Positions 1 through 9,526 of a stretch of DNA of 64,000 bases are shown one piece after another. Below the pieces are notes generated by a model. The model did not search any database, had not been told where the DNA came from, and saw only the letters and a program-made list of their open reading frames with translations. How positions within the stretch are numbered: position 1 is the first letter of the stretch; every line of letters begins with the position of its first letter. The DNA lies in assembly GCA_027704905.1 (NCBI GenBank), contig CM051005.1, positions 32,404,358-32,468,357 of the forward strand, written 5' to 3'. This DNA is from Muraenolepis orangiensis (Eukaryota; Chordata; Actinopteri; Gadiformes; Muraenolepididae). A program made the position numbers and the translations under genes.

Positions 1-155
1 CCAGTATTCTCGGTCAGAAATGATGTCATGAATGAGTGATAGGTTTGAAAAGGACCCAGAAGTGTTTATAAGGTGAAACTCCTCTGATGAACATATTTTA
101 TTCTGTATATTGTATGTATGCATGAATGTCATTTAGTTTTCTCCTTTTTTCATGG

Positions 156-494
156 ACCACCTTATAGAAAACGCTGGAGTCCTTTCTCCCCGTGATGGTG
201 ACCAGGTAAGACTAGTTCCTACATATTATACTTGCTATGAATATTTGGTTACCTATGAAAAATTAAATATATATCATTTGAAATGTCAAACACATATGTT
301 AGACAACTTTATAAATCCAATGGTATTTGGTACATGTTTTATATATTACAAACTCGACGATACAACAATGTATATATTTAATTGTCTTTCCAGAGTCCAA
401 CAATCCCTCCATCTACAGTCTGTTAGGCCCTAGTCCCCCTGTTACCAAACCTGAAGTTATTTATGCTCAGGTTGACAAGGCCAGAAGTTCTTAG
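156..494 (+). pseudogene. IgSF-type receptor cytoplasmic tail exons, frameshifted copy
   Basis: Two exon-like pieces align with the tail exons at 26842-27211 and 29023-29361. The first (156-205, 50 nt) keeps its GTAAGA donor, but the base pair before it is GG rather than an AG acceptor. The second begins after CAG at 393. One A is missing just after its start (GAGTCCAACAAT against GAGTCCAAACAAT in the 29.3-kb copy), so the reading frame hits a stop after about 10 codons. The original stop would be the TAG at 492-494. In the other copies this exon encodes tyrosine motifs of ITIM type. Seen: exon lengths, the frameshift and the lost acceptor. Inferred: decayed tail of an inhibitory receptor gene. 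Confidence 0.6.
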
Positions 495-589
495 AAGGTT
501 GCCGGTTCAATCCCTGCTACAACTTGTCAAGTTGTCCATCGGTTGTACATGTTTTCTGCTTTTGATGTTATACCATTTTTATTTTACTG

Positions 590-603
590 ACACACACACA
601 CGC

Positions 604-669
<66 letters not shown>

Positions 670-686
670 CACACACACACACACAC
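590..686. repeat. (CA)n microsatellite
   Basis: Nearly pure CA run with a few CG interruptions at the start. It lies in the 3' flank of the receptor tail exon. The equivalent array in block B (29457-29483) is far shorter. Confidence 0.97.
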
Positions 687-754
687 CTACCTGTCTGGTC
701 CATGCTGGATTCTGGTGATCTGCTGTATTCCACTGTGTGTGTTCACAGTCAAGA

Positions 755-996
755 GGTCGGTCGCCTCACAACTGGAAGGTCGCTGGTTTGATCCCTGCCG
801 CCTCCTCCTAGCAAAAGCTGTCGAGGTGTCCTTGAGCAGACACCCTAACCCTAACTGCTCCTGACCTGCTGGCTGTCTCCTTGATGGCTGACTCCTCCAT
901 TGGTGGTTGAATGAATGTGTGAATGTGAGGCATGACTTGTAAAGCGCTGGTTAGATTGGTTAGAAAAGAGCTATATAAATCCATTTACCATTTACC
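755..996 (+). mobile_element. tRNA-derived SINE
   Basis: It contains a box-B-like GGTTTGATCCC after a GCCTCACA leader, then a GTGTCCTTGAGCAGACACC core of the kind common in fish SINEs. The 3' end reads AAGCGCTGG...TATATAAATCCATTTACCATTTACCA. Block B has different sequence between the same flanking words (CAGTCAAGAGG and CAGTGTATTGTT), so this is a copy-specific difference. I do not assign a family name. Confidence 0.65.
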
Positions 997-1129
997 ACAG
1001 TGTATTGTTTCATGAACTGCTTTCTTGGCCAGGTCAATCTATACGGTATATATATATCTATATATATCCTTTTTTATCTTCTTTTATCTTTATCATTTTT
1101 ATATATTTTCTTTATCAATGAAATCGTTT

Positions 1130-2470
1130 TTTTTCACTGTTTTGTACCGTGTCTCCTGTTATAAAATGCTTTACAACACATGACTCCACAGCGACTCTGT
1201 ATCTCAAGTGATCTTAACGGATCATAGCTTACTGTCAAAGCTCCAACATAAGGGCTGGTGTTTCCAACCACAGTTTGACTCTTCCTCAACGGGTTGAGGT
1301 TCACATGAGGTGAATACTCACTGTCTGCACAAGTCATACTACTACATTAGAATGAACTTTGTTGTGATAAAGTCATACATGTAGAGTTCTCTGTGTGTTT
1401 CTCAGTACATGTTTGATAGGGGCTAATGATGATGTTGGCCTTCCACGAATGCTATCACTATCCTCCTTGCTTTTCATATTACATTTTACACATTAAGTGG
1501 CGGTGTTTGCCATATTATGTACTTATGTACCTCTCCCATACACATGAAATGCTCTCGTGAAATGTGAAATGCTGTCACGTTCTACTAAAGTCCTGTACCA
1601 TATCTCTCTGAGCTGCAGTAGTAGTAGTAGTTTAATGTGAATGGATTGTCAGCAGTATGTGAACTCAGGCTCAGCAGCGTGTGAGAGAAGAACGACCAAA
1701 GTGAGGAACTACTTGAAGCATCTGGTGCTCTGACTCCAAAACAATACAAGGATTGTTTTCTGTATAGCTTATCTTACTTTCCAGGTTCAGTTGTTTGTAC
1801 TGACAGATAATAAAGAATAAAGAACAGCCAACTGCATGGGACCAGAGAGACTCTATTTTCCCAACGCTATGAACCCAGAACCCTTGTAATGTTCTGGAGC
1901 CATATTAGCAGTAGCGGCTGGTGCTGAAGTTGGGGGCGGGGCTTAAAGACCAACCTTATCCATAGACACAGCGACACGCTTTCTGAGGTGCAGAAAGGTT
2001 TATCACCATGTCATTGAAGTCTAGTGAGTTGTGGAGTTAGACATCATAAGACAACACTGTATCACAAGGCCACTATTAACGATTATAGAGGCATGAGAGG
2101 ATATATTGTAATTATACATTTTTTCAATTTCCAATGTATGTTTATGTTTGTTTAATGTATTTCTTATCCCATGCTGGTAATTCCCACAAGCCTCTTGAGC
2201 TGCTGTGACAGACAGATGACTGAATCAATACCATTTGAGCTGGACTTCACCCCAGGCCGCTCCAACACAGGGACTGACCTGTCGAGAGCCTCTGGTGGGA
2301 GGGGTTTGGAAACCCTCTGCCTGGACGGGACGTTAGCGACCCTACGGCTGGACATCCAGGGGACAAGCAGCAGCCCCACCACAGGGTGTGTGATGAAGAG
2401 GGGGGAGAGTGTCGCCTTCATCACACCAGGTACACCTCAGGGTGAAGAACGTCCTGCAGCACTGCCGTGG
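1130..2470. other. Non-coding spacer shared by blocks A and B
   Basis: No convincing gene on either strand. The stretch aligns with 59900-61165 with few changes. It contains a run of overlapping AATAAA-type signals (GATAATAAAGAATAAAG, about 1806) and a short TAG trinucleotide run near 1618. An open frame at 2171-2482 exists in both copies, but both strands are open there and it runs into the minisatellite, so I do not call a gene. Confidence 0.5.
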
Positions 2471-2477
2471 TGCCGTC

Positions 2478-3078
2478 CATAGACAGACCTGGTGGAGCTG
2501 GAGAGAGACTCTCTCCTATAGACGGACCTGGTGGAGCTGGAGAGAGACTCTCTCCTATAGACAGACCTGGTGGAGCTGGAGAGAGACTCTCTCCTATAGA
2601 CGGACCTTGTGGAGCCTCTCTCCTATAGACGGACCTGGTGGAGCTGGAGAGAGACTCTCCTGTAGACGGACCTGGTGGAGCTGGAGAGAGACTCTCCTAT
2701 AGACGGACCTGGTGGAGCTGGAGAGAGACTCTCTCCTATAGACGGACCTGGTGGAGCTGGAGAGAGACTCTCTCCTATAGACGGACCTGGTGGAGCTAGA
2801 GAGAGACTCTCCTATAGACGGACCTGGTGGAGCTGGAGAGAGACTCTCTCCTATAGACGGACCTGGTGGAGCTAGAGAGAGACTCTCCTTAGATGGACCT
2901 GGTGGAGCTGGAGAGAGACTCTCTCCTATAGACGGACCTGGTGGAGCTGGAGAGAGACTCTCCTATAGACGGACCTGGTGGAGCTGGAGAGAGACTCTCT
3001 CCTATAGACGGACCTGGTGGAGCTGGAGAGAGACTCTCCTATAGACGGACCTGGTGGAGCTGGAGAGAGACTCTCTCC
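2478..3078. repeat. 39/37-bp minisatellite, block A (about 16 units)
   Basis: The unit core is ATAGACGGACCTGGTGGAGC followed by TGGAGAGAGACTCTCTCCT. Units ending CTCTCTCCT are 39 bp and units ending CTCTCCT are 37 bp, so the reading frame slips along the array. The paralogous array at 61170-62128 has about 25 units. The many overlapping open frames here are by-products of the repeat. Confidence 0.95.
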
Positions 3079-3289
3079 TGAGTGGGGGAATGGGCCGGCC
3101 AGCCAAAGCACCCATGGAGTGGCCGACGGCTCCTTGGGAGCACATCCAGACGCCGGTTCACCACCTGCATTCTAAGTGATTGAACTGAGTTGAATCACTA
3201 CACAGACATGCCACAGCAGAGTTTTCTGAGTTCTGTGTCTGCGGATGGGTTTATTGATAATTGTTCATTAAGGGGGTCGGGTTAGTCAG

Positions 3290-3605
3290 TCAGAGGGAAG
3301 AATGAAGAAGTTCACCAGTAAATCCACTACATTCCCCCCAGGGGAAAAACATGGCATGCTCATGGTGGGCAGGCTCCTCTGCCTCCGCTGACTTCTGAAA
3401 ATGATAATAAATTACATTAAAATACTGATTAGACAACTCAAGAATGTTTCCTGAGACTGGAAACTATTTGACAGGATCAATAAAGTAATGAATGATGAAT
3501 GGTGTTCTTACTGAGGGACTTAGGGCCATGTCTGTAGCCATTGTCTGGTCAATCGGCGCCCCCTGCTGTTCAGCCTTCACCATCTCCCCCAACTCCTCAG
3601 AGAAA
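3290..3605 (-). CDS. Two putative coding exons of an unidentified host gene (block A copy)
   Basis: On the - strand, a TTTTCAG acceptor precedes a 94-nt exon (3605-3512). It is open with start phase 2 and ends at a GTAAGAAC donor in phase 0. After a 117-bp intron, a second ATTTTCAG acceptor opens an exon at 3394 that reads 34 codons to a TGA at 3292-3290. The peptide begins FSEELGEMVKAEQQG and the second exon begins KSAEAEEPAHHEHA. Both exons and all splice signals recur at 62570-62477 and 62365 downward, with one synonymous and one conservative change (Thr to Ala) in exon 1. I do not recognise the family. Upstream exons should lie at higher coordinates but none is visible. It could be the end of a real gene or a fossil exon pair. 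Confidence 0.4.
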
Positions 3606-3899
3606 CTGAAAAGGTAACGACAGGAACAACACAATGGAGACACAATTTAAAAACAGGCAGGAAAACGCATGGGTAACTGCTACTACGTGCACACACAATT
3701 TATACTCTTCAGAAAAATATTTGAATTTTTTTTTATAATAATTTTATTAAATTTGCAGCAACCTTACCGGGGGCTGTTGGTGGGCCCTTGAAGGAGCTAC
3801 CACCGTGGCCCAGCTGTCCAGCCTCCAACCCATCCAGACATCCCAGACCACCGCCAGTCCAGAGGGAACCACCTCCAATCAAGGCAGCAGCCCAGGCCT

Positions 3900-4285
3900 C
3901 CGGTCTCTCTCTCTTTCGTGTATCATCATCATATGTCCAGCTCAGTGTCACAAAGCCACGCTCTCGTCTCTGGTCCCACATGGAAGAGGCCAGCCTCTGA
4001 AGGAGGTCTGTACAGAGGACAGGTGGTGATTATGTGGTCGGCAGTCTGCTCAGGCTCGCCACACTCACATACTGCGCTGTCTGCCAGGCCCCACTCCTTC
4101 ATGGACGCTTTGAAGCGACCAACCCCAGTACGGAGGCGGTTCAGCAGGGTCCAATGCCGGCGTGGTAGATGTTCTCCTTCGACTCCATCTCCCGCCTCCG
4201 GTCTCCAAGACTCAGGAGGGGGAGTGGGGGTTGGCAGGTCACCCTGGGGGGTGTACGGACAATGGGGTTGGGTTTTTAACAACAT
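3900..4285 (-). pseudogene. Non-LTR retrotransposon ORF2 C-terminal fragment
   Basis: The - strand translation contains a run typical of LINE ORF2 C-termini: LNRLRTGVGRFKASMKEWGL, then the zinc-knuckle-like CECGEPEQTADHIITTC, then PLYRPP. Only this end of the protein is present. The piece is absent from block B, where 63232 joins directly to the downstream sequence. It is therefore either an insertion in A or a deletion in B. Clade not assigned. Confidence 0.6.
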
Positions 4286-4334
4286 TTTAAACTTCTAAAC
4301 CGTGAAGATTTCCCCAGCCTCAATTTGCCGTAGG

Positions 4335-4640
4335 GGGTGTGTGGAGTGTGTGTGGGGTTGGTGGCTGGTGGCTTAAGCAGCCTCACCTGGCCTGAGTTGG
4401 ACTGGTTGGCTGGTGAGGCTACACACCTGTGGGTCCTTGTTAATCAAGGCCCACAGGTTAAAACAGCCTCCACCACACACTAGAGGGAGAGCTCTAGCAT
4501 GTTCCATCTGCTCTGTTCTCCAGGATTCAAACTCTACAATAAACCGGATTCCTCATCACCCTGAGACCTTGTCTTCAGGAGGAGCCTCAAGCAACGTCAT
4601 CTGCTACACACCTGTAGACACACACAAAGGTGTATATTCA
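4335..4640 (+). repeat. LTR-like repeat, block A
   Basis: The sequence GGTGGCTTAAGCAGCCTCACC...ACAATAAACCGGATTCCTCATC...GGAGGAGCCTCAAGCA has the look of an LTR: a U3-like GC-rich part, an AATAAA signal, then a short U5-like part. In block B the same sequence occurs twice, at about 62740-62935 and 63370-63650, flanking about 430 bp. That supports a small non-autonomous LTR element. In A only the right member is obvious. Confidence 0.4.
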
Positions 4641-4842
4641 TGACATTTTAAATTTTAAATGATTATTATTATGATGAATTGTTTTAAGATTAAACGATTC
4701 CCAGACAATTTTGGCGACCTTTGTGTCAGGCAATGTCCCGTGACCCGTCCCAGGGTCGCGACCCGGGGTTAGAACCACTGTACAGAACACTATAAACGCT
4801 GTTTAACTTCCTCCTCAGTCAGACCAGAAAGCGGTACAGAAC

Positions 4843-4878
4843 ATGATGTTCTCTGGTTCTCTCTGTCTACTCATTTAT
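4843..4878 (+). pseudogene. Truncated signal-peptide exon of an IgSF-type receptor
   Basis: The first 12 codons (MMFSGSLCLLIY) match the intact signal-peptide exon at 63871-63925, and the 5' flank CAGTCAGACCAGAA is shared. Homology then stops in an (AT)n run, and neither the rest of the hydrophobic core nor the GT donor is present. This start exon is broken. Confidence 0.65.
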
Positions 4879-5338
4879 ATATATATATATATATATGTAC
4901 ACATTGAGGAAAGGGAGGACCATCCTTCCTACAATTTCTGAGAAAAATAAACTTGCAAGAGAAAAATAAATACACATCAATTTAACGGATTCATCTGTAA
5001 AATACTTATACAATTATTATTTTAACACTTTGAAGGCACAACAATCGTGTCCCCTGTCAAAGCACCAACAGCGCCCCCTACAGCTCATTTAAATGAGTAC
5101 AGAGGAACGTCCTCCGTAAACTCCCATTGAAGTCCATTGTAAAACTCCCGGACCCGAGCGGCCCAGAGTTTTGGGGGCGGGTTATCGCCATGTAAGGATC
5201 TATCTTAGTCATTCATTAATTCACCATTAAAAAGTAGACGTCTGGGTATGTGTGGGTGGTCTGTATTTGGGTTAAGGTCTACTTATTTATGAATTATTTG
5301 AATTGTGTTTATTTATTATGATTTAAAAAAAAAATGTA

Positions 5339-5370
<32 letters not shown>

Positions 5371-5558
5371 TATTTTTTAATATGTATTAGTATTATTCTC
5401 TAAGGGGAGGTACTCAGGAGGGGGAGGGAGTGAGGGGAGGGGGGTTTGGGTTATGTACTGTGGAACAGAAACAAGACAAGAAGCTCCACACATCCAAAGC
5501 ACAAACCTGACATTCATCTTGCCCAAGCCAGGTAGAAGGGGATTGAACCGGCAACCTT

Positions 5559-5669
5559 CTAAACACCTCTGGGCTCGTCAACCTGAGCATAATTACCTTC
5601 AGGTTCTGAAACAGTGGGACGAGGGCCGGTGGGGGCTCTTAACAGGCTGTAGGGGTCACTGTTTGGACT
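5559..5669 (-). pseudogene. Last cytoplasmic exon of an IgSF-type receptor, inverted copy
   Basis: 111 nt on the - strand, preceded by a CTTTCCAG acceptor, open for 36 codons to a TAG. The product is identical or nearly so to the exon at 27101-27211 and ends NYAQVDEPRGV. With no transmembrane exon and no middle tail exon next to it, it cannot be part of a working gene as arranged here. Confidence 0.6.
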
Positions 5670-5843
5670 CTGGAAAGAGAATTTAATATACACGTAAGTT
5701 GGATTGTAGAGTTATCTGATATATACAATATGAACCAAACACCATGTATTGAAATGATAAACTGTATATGAATAGATATCTAACATAAAAACGTTACTAT
5801 TTCAAATGATAATTGTTTTTAATTTTCTTAGTAACCAAATATT

Positions 5844-5845
<2 letters not shown>

Positions 5846-5902
<57 letters not shown>
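5846..5902. repeat. (CA)n microsatellite
   Basis: Pure CA run inside the inverted receptor copy, at the point where its middle tail exon is deleted. Confidence 0.95.
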
Positions 5903-5904
<2 letters not shown>

Positions 5905-6071
5905 ATCTGTGTACCACAACAATACATAAATCAGTTAATGTAGAATAAAAACAATTAACGGGTAAAATATCCACACATAAAGTGAAGAGACGCTGGCAGA
6001 TTGTGAGGTGCAGTCATATATCTATTTTTTTTTAATTATTATTTTAATTAATATTTGAGCAATTGTGGGTG

Positions 6072-6213
6072 CGAGGGGGAGGGGGAGGAGGAGGGGGAGG
6101 GGGAGGAGGAGGAGGAGGAGGGGGAGGGGCAGGAGGAGGAGGGGGAGGGGGAGGGGAGGGGGAGGAGGGGAGGGGCAGGAGAGGAGGGGAGGGGGAGGAG
6201 GGGGAGGGGGAGG
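6072..6213. repeat. Polypurine (G/A) tract, GGA-rich
   Basis: 142 bp of almost pure purine on the + strand, made of GGAGG and GGGGA words, with mirror-like symmetry. It starts where homology to the receptor intron ends. Such tracts can form triplex or G-quadruplex structures. Confidence 0.95.
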
Positions 6214-6527
6214 CATAAGGAGCCGACAAATTAATCCAGAAAAAAACCTCCGCACTTCAGATGAATGTTCACTCAGAGACAGAATCACACATTGTTACAC
6301 ATTGTTATGAATTGTTATGAATGCTGTGTTGTTTTTTTACCGCATACAACAAAAATATAGCATAGTCTAATCCAGTGAGGGGTTTTGTGAAATGAAAAAA
6401 CATATAAAAAATATAGATTTTAGGAATACTTTGAGTTATAATGAGATGTCAACATGTGTGTTTGTGAGTGTTTACATCTGTTTGGGTGCACATGTGGGAG
6501 GGTGTGCAGTGCTTGTGCGTTAGTATG

Positions 6528-6531
<4 letters not shown>

Positions 6532-6603
<72 letters not shown>
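6532..6603. repeat. (GT)n microsatellite
   Basis: Pure GT run. The flanks 6214-6530 and 6604-6730 show nothing else beyond a short TTC run at about 6651-6668. Confidence 0.96.
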
Positions 6604-6605
<2 letters not shown>

Positions 6606-6729
6606 TGTGTCAACATTTTTAGTCATGAGTAAAATGGGCCCTGTGTTTATTTCTTCTTCTTCTTCTTCATTTCCGAATAAGCAGAAACAGGACAGGAAAG
6701 AATGCAAATCAGAATCAGAATCATCCTTT

Positions 6730-6890
6730 ATTGGGTGCTGCAGGACAGCTCAGTCTGTTGGGACTTGGGAACAGGAAGGTCGCCGGTTCAAGTCCCCGAA
6801 ACACCTAGGCACTGCCGAGGTGCCCTTGAGCAAGGCACCAGACGCCCTATACACTGCTCCCTGGGCAGCTGTATATCCAATAGCTGCATT
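6730..6890 (+). mobile_element. tRNA-derived SINE fragment
   Basis: Contains GACAGCTCAGTCTGTTGGGA followed by the box-B-like GGTTCAAGTCCCC and then AGGTGCCCTTGAGCAAGGCACC, a core common in fish SINEs. No clear target duplication was seen. Positions 6890-7270 hold nothing I can name. Confidence 0.6.
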
Positions 6891-7274
6891 ATTTGAGCAT
6901 TATATTTGGTTCAAACTGGTGAGAATGGTGTGACTTAATGTTTTTCCTCTTGGAAGGGAGACCAGTGCAGTGTTTGAATGTAAGTTAATGCAATAAACAT
7001 TAATTAAAGTCTCTACAAACTACACAACACAACATAAACAGAGTTGAATGTAGCTGAATATAATTTACTATTTACTATTTACGACTATCATGCAGGTCAA
7101 AGCCACAGTGGAACATCTCTACATCCATGGATACAGCACATTTTGAATCAGTTTATTTTTATTTTCTCTGATCCTGATTATATGTTGGTTTATGTGTCTC
7201 ATTGATACATCCATGCTTTTAGCCCAATAGTTTAATGTTGTAATATCGTTGTTGTCTTTTACTTTATAACATAT

Positions 7275-7654
7275 TGTAGCTAAATAAGCCGAAGGACACG
7301 GAGTATAGTGCCCTTAGCCGTCAGCTAACAAGCTCGTTTCCACACACACTTCACACAAAACCCGAAACAACATCCCCTAAACTCCCGTCCAACCAGAACC
7401 CCTCCCCTCGGGCCCCCCCAATCACAGCATTCCCCAGAACCCCTCCCCTCGGGGCCCCCCCAATCACAGCATTCCCCAGAACCCCTCCCCTCGGGGCCCC
7501 CCCAATCACAGCATTCCCCAGAACCACTCCCCTCGGGCCCCCCCAATCACAGCATTCCCCAGAACCCCTCCCCTCGGGCCCCCCCAATCACAGCATTCCC
7601 CAGAACCCCTCCCCTCGGGGCCCCCCCAATCACAGCCTTCCCCAGGCCGTTACA
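7275..7654 (-). repeat. Gypsy 3' LTR with internal tandem repeat
   Basis: Matches the LTR at 11209-11393 at both ends. It is twice as long because it carries about six copies of a 41-43-bp GC-rich unit (CCCCTCCCCTCGGGGCCCCC plus CCAATCACAGCATTCCCCAGAA) at 7396-7640. The other LTR has no such array. Confidence 0.75.
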
Positions 7655-8097
7655 ATACCCCCCTACAAATAAGGTCCTCGCCCCCGAGGGACCCGGGACG
7701 TAACCCCACCCCAACGATCACACCCCTACCGGACTCCCCAAACAAGGCCTTTAGCTGCAGGAACTTATTTAAATGTTTTAGGAAGAGTAGGGTGGACCAC
7801 ATTCTCTTCCCGTGAGACCAGGGTGCATTCTTTCCCTCTAACCCTGTGATCTCCCCTCTACCTAGTACCCCTCTAGTACCCCTCTAGTACCCCTCCGCCC
7901 CAAAACCCCTAAAGTCCCCAAACCTCTCCGGCGGCCGCCGGTGCCTGGTAGACTGAGTTCCCGGCCGAACCGGCGGGCCCGCCCAGTCGGAAGGTTGGGC
8001 TTCCCTCTCCCTGGAGACTAGGATCGGGTGGGGTGGAGATGGCTGGGGAGGAGCCTCCGGGGCCCCCACGGCCCGCAGGGACGCCCCCCCTCGGTAA

Positions 8098-9526
8098 AGG
8101 CCCCGTCACACCATAACGTTCTGGTCAGCTTTTGAGGAAACGTTGGTAATCGTCTGTGGTCGCTGGTATAGCGTCAGAACAGTGTTGTGTGAACGCTGGT
8201 GAACGCTGGTAATCGTCGGTAATCGTCGGTGATCGGCGGTGATCGTCGGAGAACGCTGGTCCGAAAATAAAGTTTTGAACATGCACAAAAGTTCTCATGA
8301 AGACCAGCGTTCAACGTTTAACGTTAAACGCTGGAGAACGTTCGTGGAACGTTGTACTAACGTTCGCCGACGTTGCACGCGTTCGGCTATTGTTAGTCAG
8401 TCGTTACCCTAGCGTTACTTTGGATTGGATTGGAGATGGAGTACAGACGACATGGAGATGGAGATGGAGTTTAGCAGTAGCCCCCCTCACACGCTTTTTT
8501 TCATGTGTTCAATATCCAGAAGAACTGTCTCGGTTACGGTGGTTGACAGGGGGGCGTGGCCAAGCCACGTGCGCTGGCGGCGCACACACACACCTGTGAA
8601 CAATTGTCATGGTTACGGTGGTTGACAGGGGGCGTGGCCAGGCCACATTCGTTGGCGGCGCACACACACACCTGTCAGCAATTGCGTGGCTGATTGCTAA
8701 TCCCCTCACCTGGGGTATATAGACCCTGGCTCCCCGTTACCCCGGCGTTAGGTCGTACGTCATACTTTGTTCATCGTCGTACATTCTGGACGGAATCGCC
8801 ACGCTGATGTCCCGGAAATCCAGATCCTTTGCCTATCCCGCGTCACCCGCCTGTCTCGCGTTACTCCGGTCTATACGAGCTCCCCGGTCATTATAATTAC
8901 CTGTCTGGTACCTGTCGCTACTCGACCTCCCGGTACCCAGACTCCTCCCCCGTCCCGGACTACTCGCCGGTCTACTACCTGCCGGTACTCCGCGGATCGA
9001 CCTCCAGGTACCCAGACCCCTGGACTGTCCCTGATCACAATCAAACACAACACTGTGTTGTGTTTGCTTGAAATAAAGCTCTGTTATATCTCCACTGTGT
9101 CTTGGTCTGCGTTCTGGGTCCACCGAACAATCCACTCGTGACAAGAACAACTGAATCCACTGTGATTTCCCCGCGTTTTATACCCGTTTGAACATGCAAC
9201 CCACACGCCAGCAACACGCTAGTCTGTCGTTAGTCACACGTTAGTCACACGCTCAACACGCTTGTCTAACGTTGACTAATCGTAGTCGCGCACCAGTGAC
9301 ATGTCAGCACATGCTAATAGTTTTCAGGGGTGTCTTACTTGGTCGCTGGTACACGCTCCTCATGCGTTTAGTCACACGCTAGTCATGCTTTAGTCACACG
9401 TTAGTCATGCGTTAGTCACACGTTAGTCACACGCCAGATGTGTCCACCTCCCCTAGAACACTCGAAAATTGAACGATTAGAACGTTCATAGAACGCAGAC
9501 CAGAACGTTATGGTGTGACGGAGCCT
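8098..9526. mobile_element. Harbinger-like non-autonomous DNA transposon (MITE)
   Basis: The terminal inverted repeats begin AGGCCCCGTCACACCATAAC on the left and AGGCTCCGTCACACCATAAC (reverse complement) on the right, matching at 28 of 29 bases. TAA flanks both ends (8095-8097 and 9527-9529), the 3-bp duplication expected of PIF/Harbinger elements. Joining the flanks restores the Gypsy integrase C-terminus reading frame context, which confirms the insertion. No transposase is present. The interior has many ACGTT/AACGT and GTTAGTCACAC words, a direct repeat of about 72 bp at 8536-8680, and an interspersed repeat at 8885-9135. Confidence 0.85.
8885..9135 (+). repeat. Unclassified interspersed repeat copy
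   Basis: Shares words such as CTACCTGCCGGTACTCCGC, CTCCCGGTA and GTCTTGGTCTGCGTTCTGGG with the reverse complement of 15590-15757. It has an AATAAA signal near 9072. I do not assign a class. Confidence 0.5.

Larger units (their letters stand above)
1..4960. repeat. Paralogous block A of a host segmental duplication
   Basis: About 5 kb that is matched nearly base for base elsewhere in the window. Positions 1-1060 match 28880-30045, and 1193-4878 match 59927-63906. Block A holds, in order, receptor tail exons, a 39/37-bp minisatellite, two putative - strand exons, an LTR-like repeat and a truncated signal-peptide exon. Differences from block B are small indels, minisatellite copy number, a SINE at about 755 and a LINE fragment at about 3900. 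The natural reading is a unit of a tandem gene cluster: the tail of one receptor gene, a spacer, then the start of the next. Confidence 0.8.
5025..6062 (-). repeat. Inverted partial copy of the 26-28 kb receptor unit
   Basis: The reverse complement of this stretch aligns with pieces of 26130-28265. These are the 3' flank with the CCCGCCCCCAAAAC word, the last receptor exon, the intron, and the sequence next to a CA array ending at AATATTAATTAAAATAATAATT. The middle tail exon is missing from the inverted copy because its intron is deleted up to the CA array at 5846-5902. The transmembrane exon side is replaced by the purine tract at 6072-6213. Confidence 0.8.

Noticed and set aside
2171..2482. 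103-codon + strand frame upstream of the minisatellite, also in block B
   Set aside because: Conserved only as far as the duplication itself, open on both strands, no splice or start evidence, and it changes frame in block B.
7351..7587. Gly/Cys-rich - strand frames
   Set aside because: Translation of the GC-rich tandem units inside the Gypsy 3' LTR.
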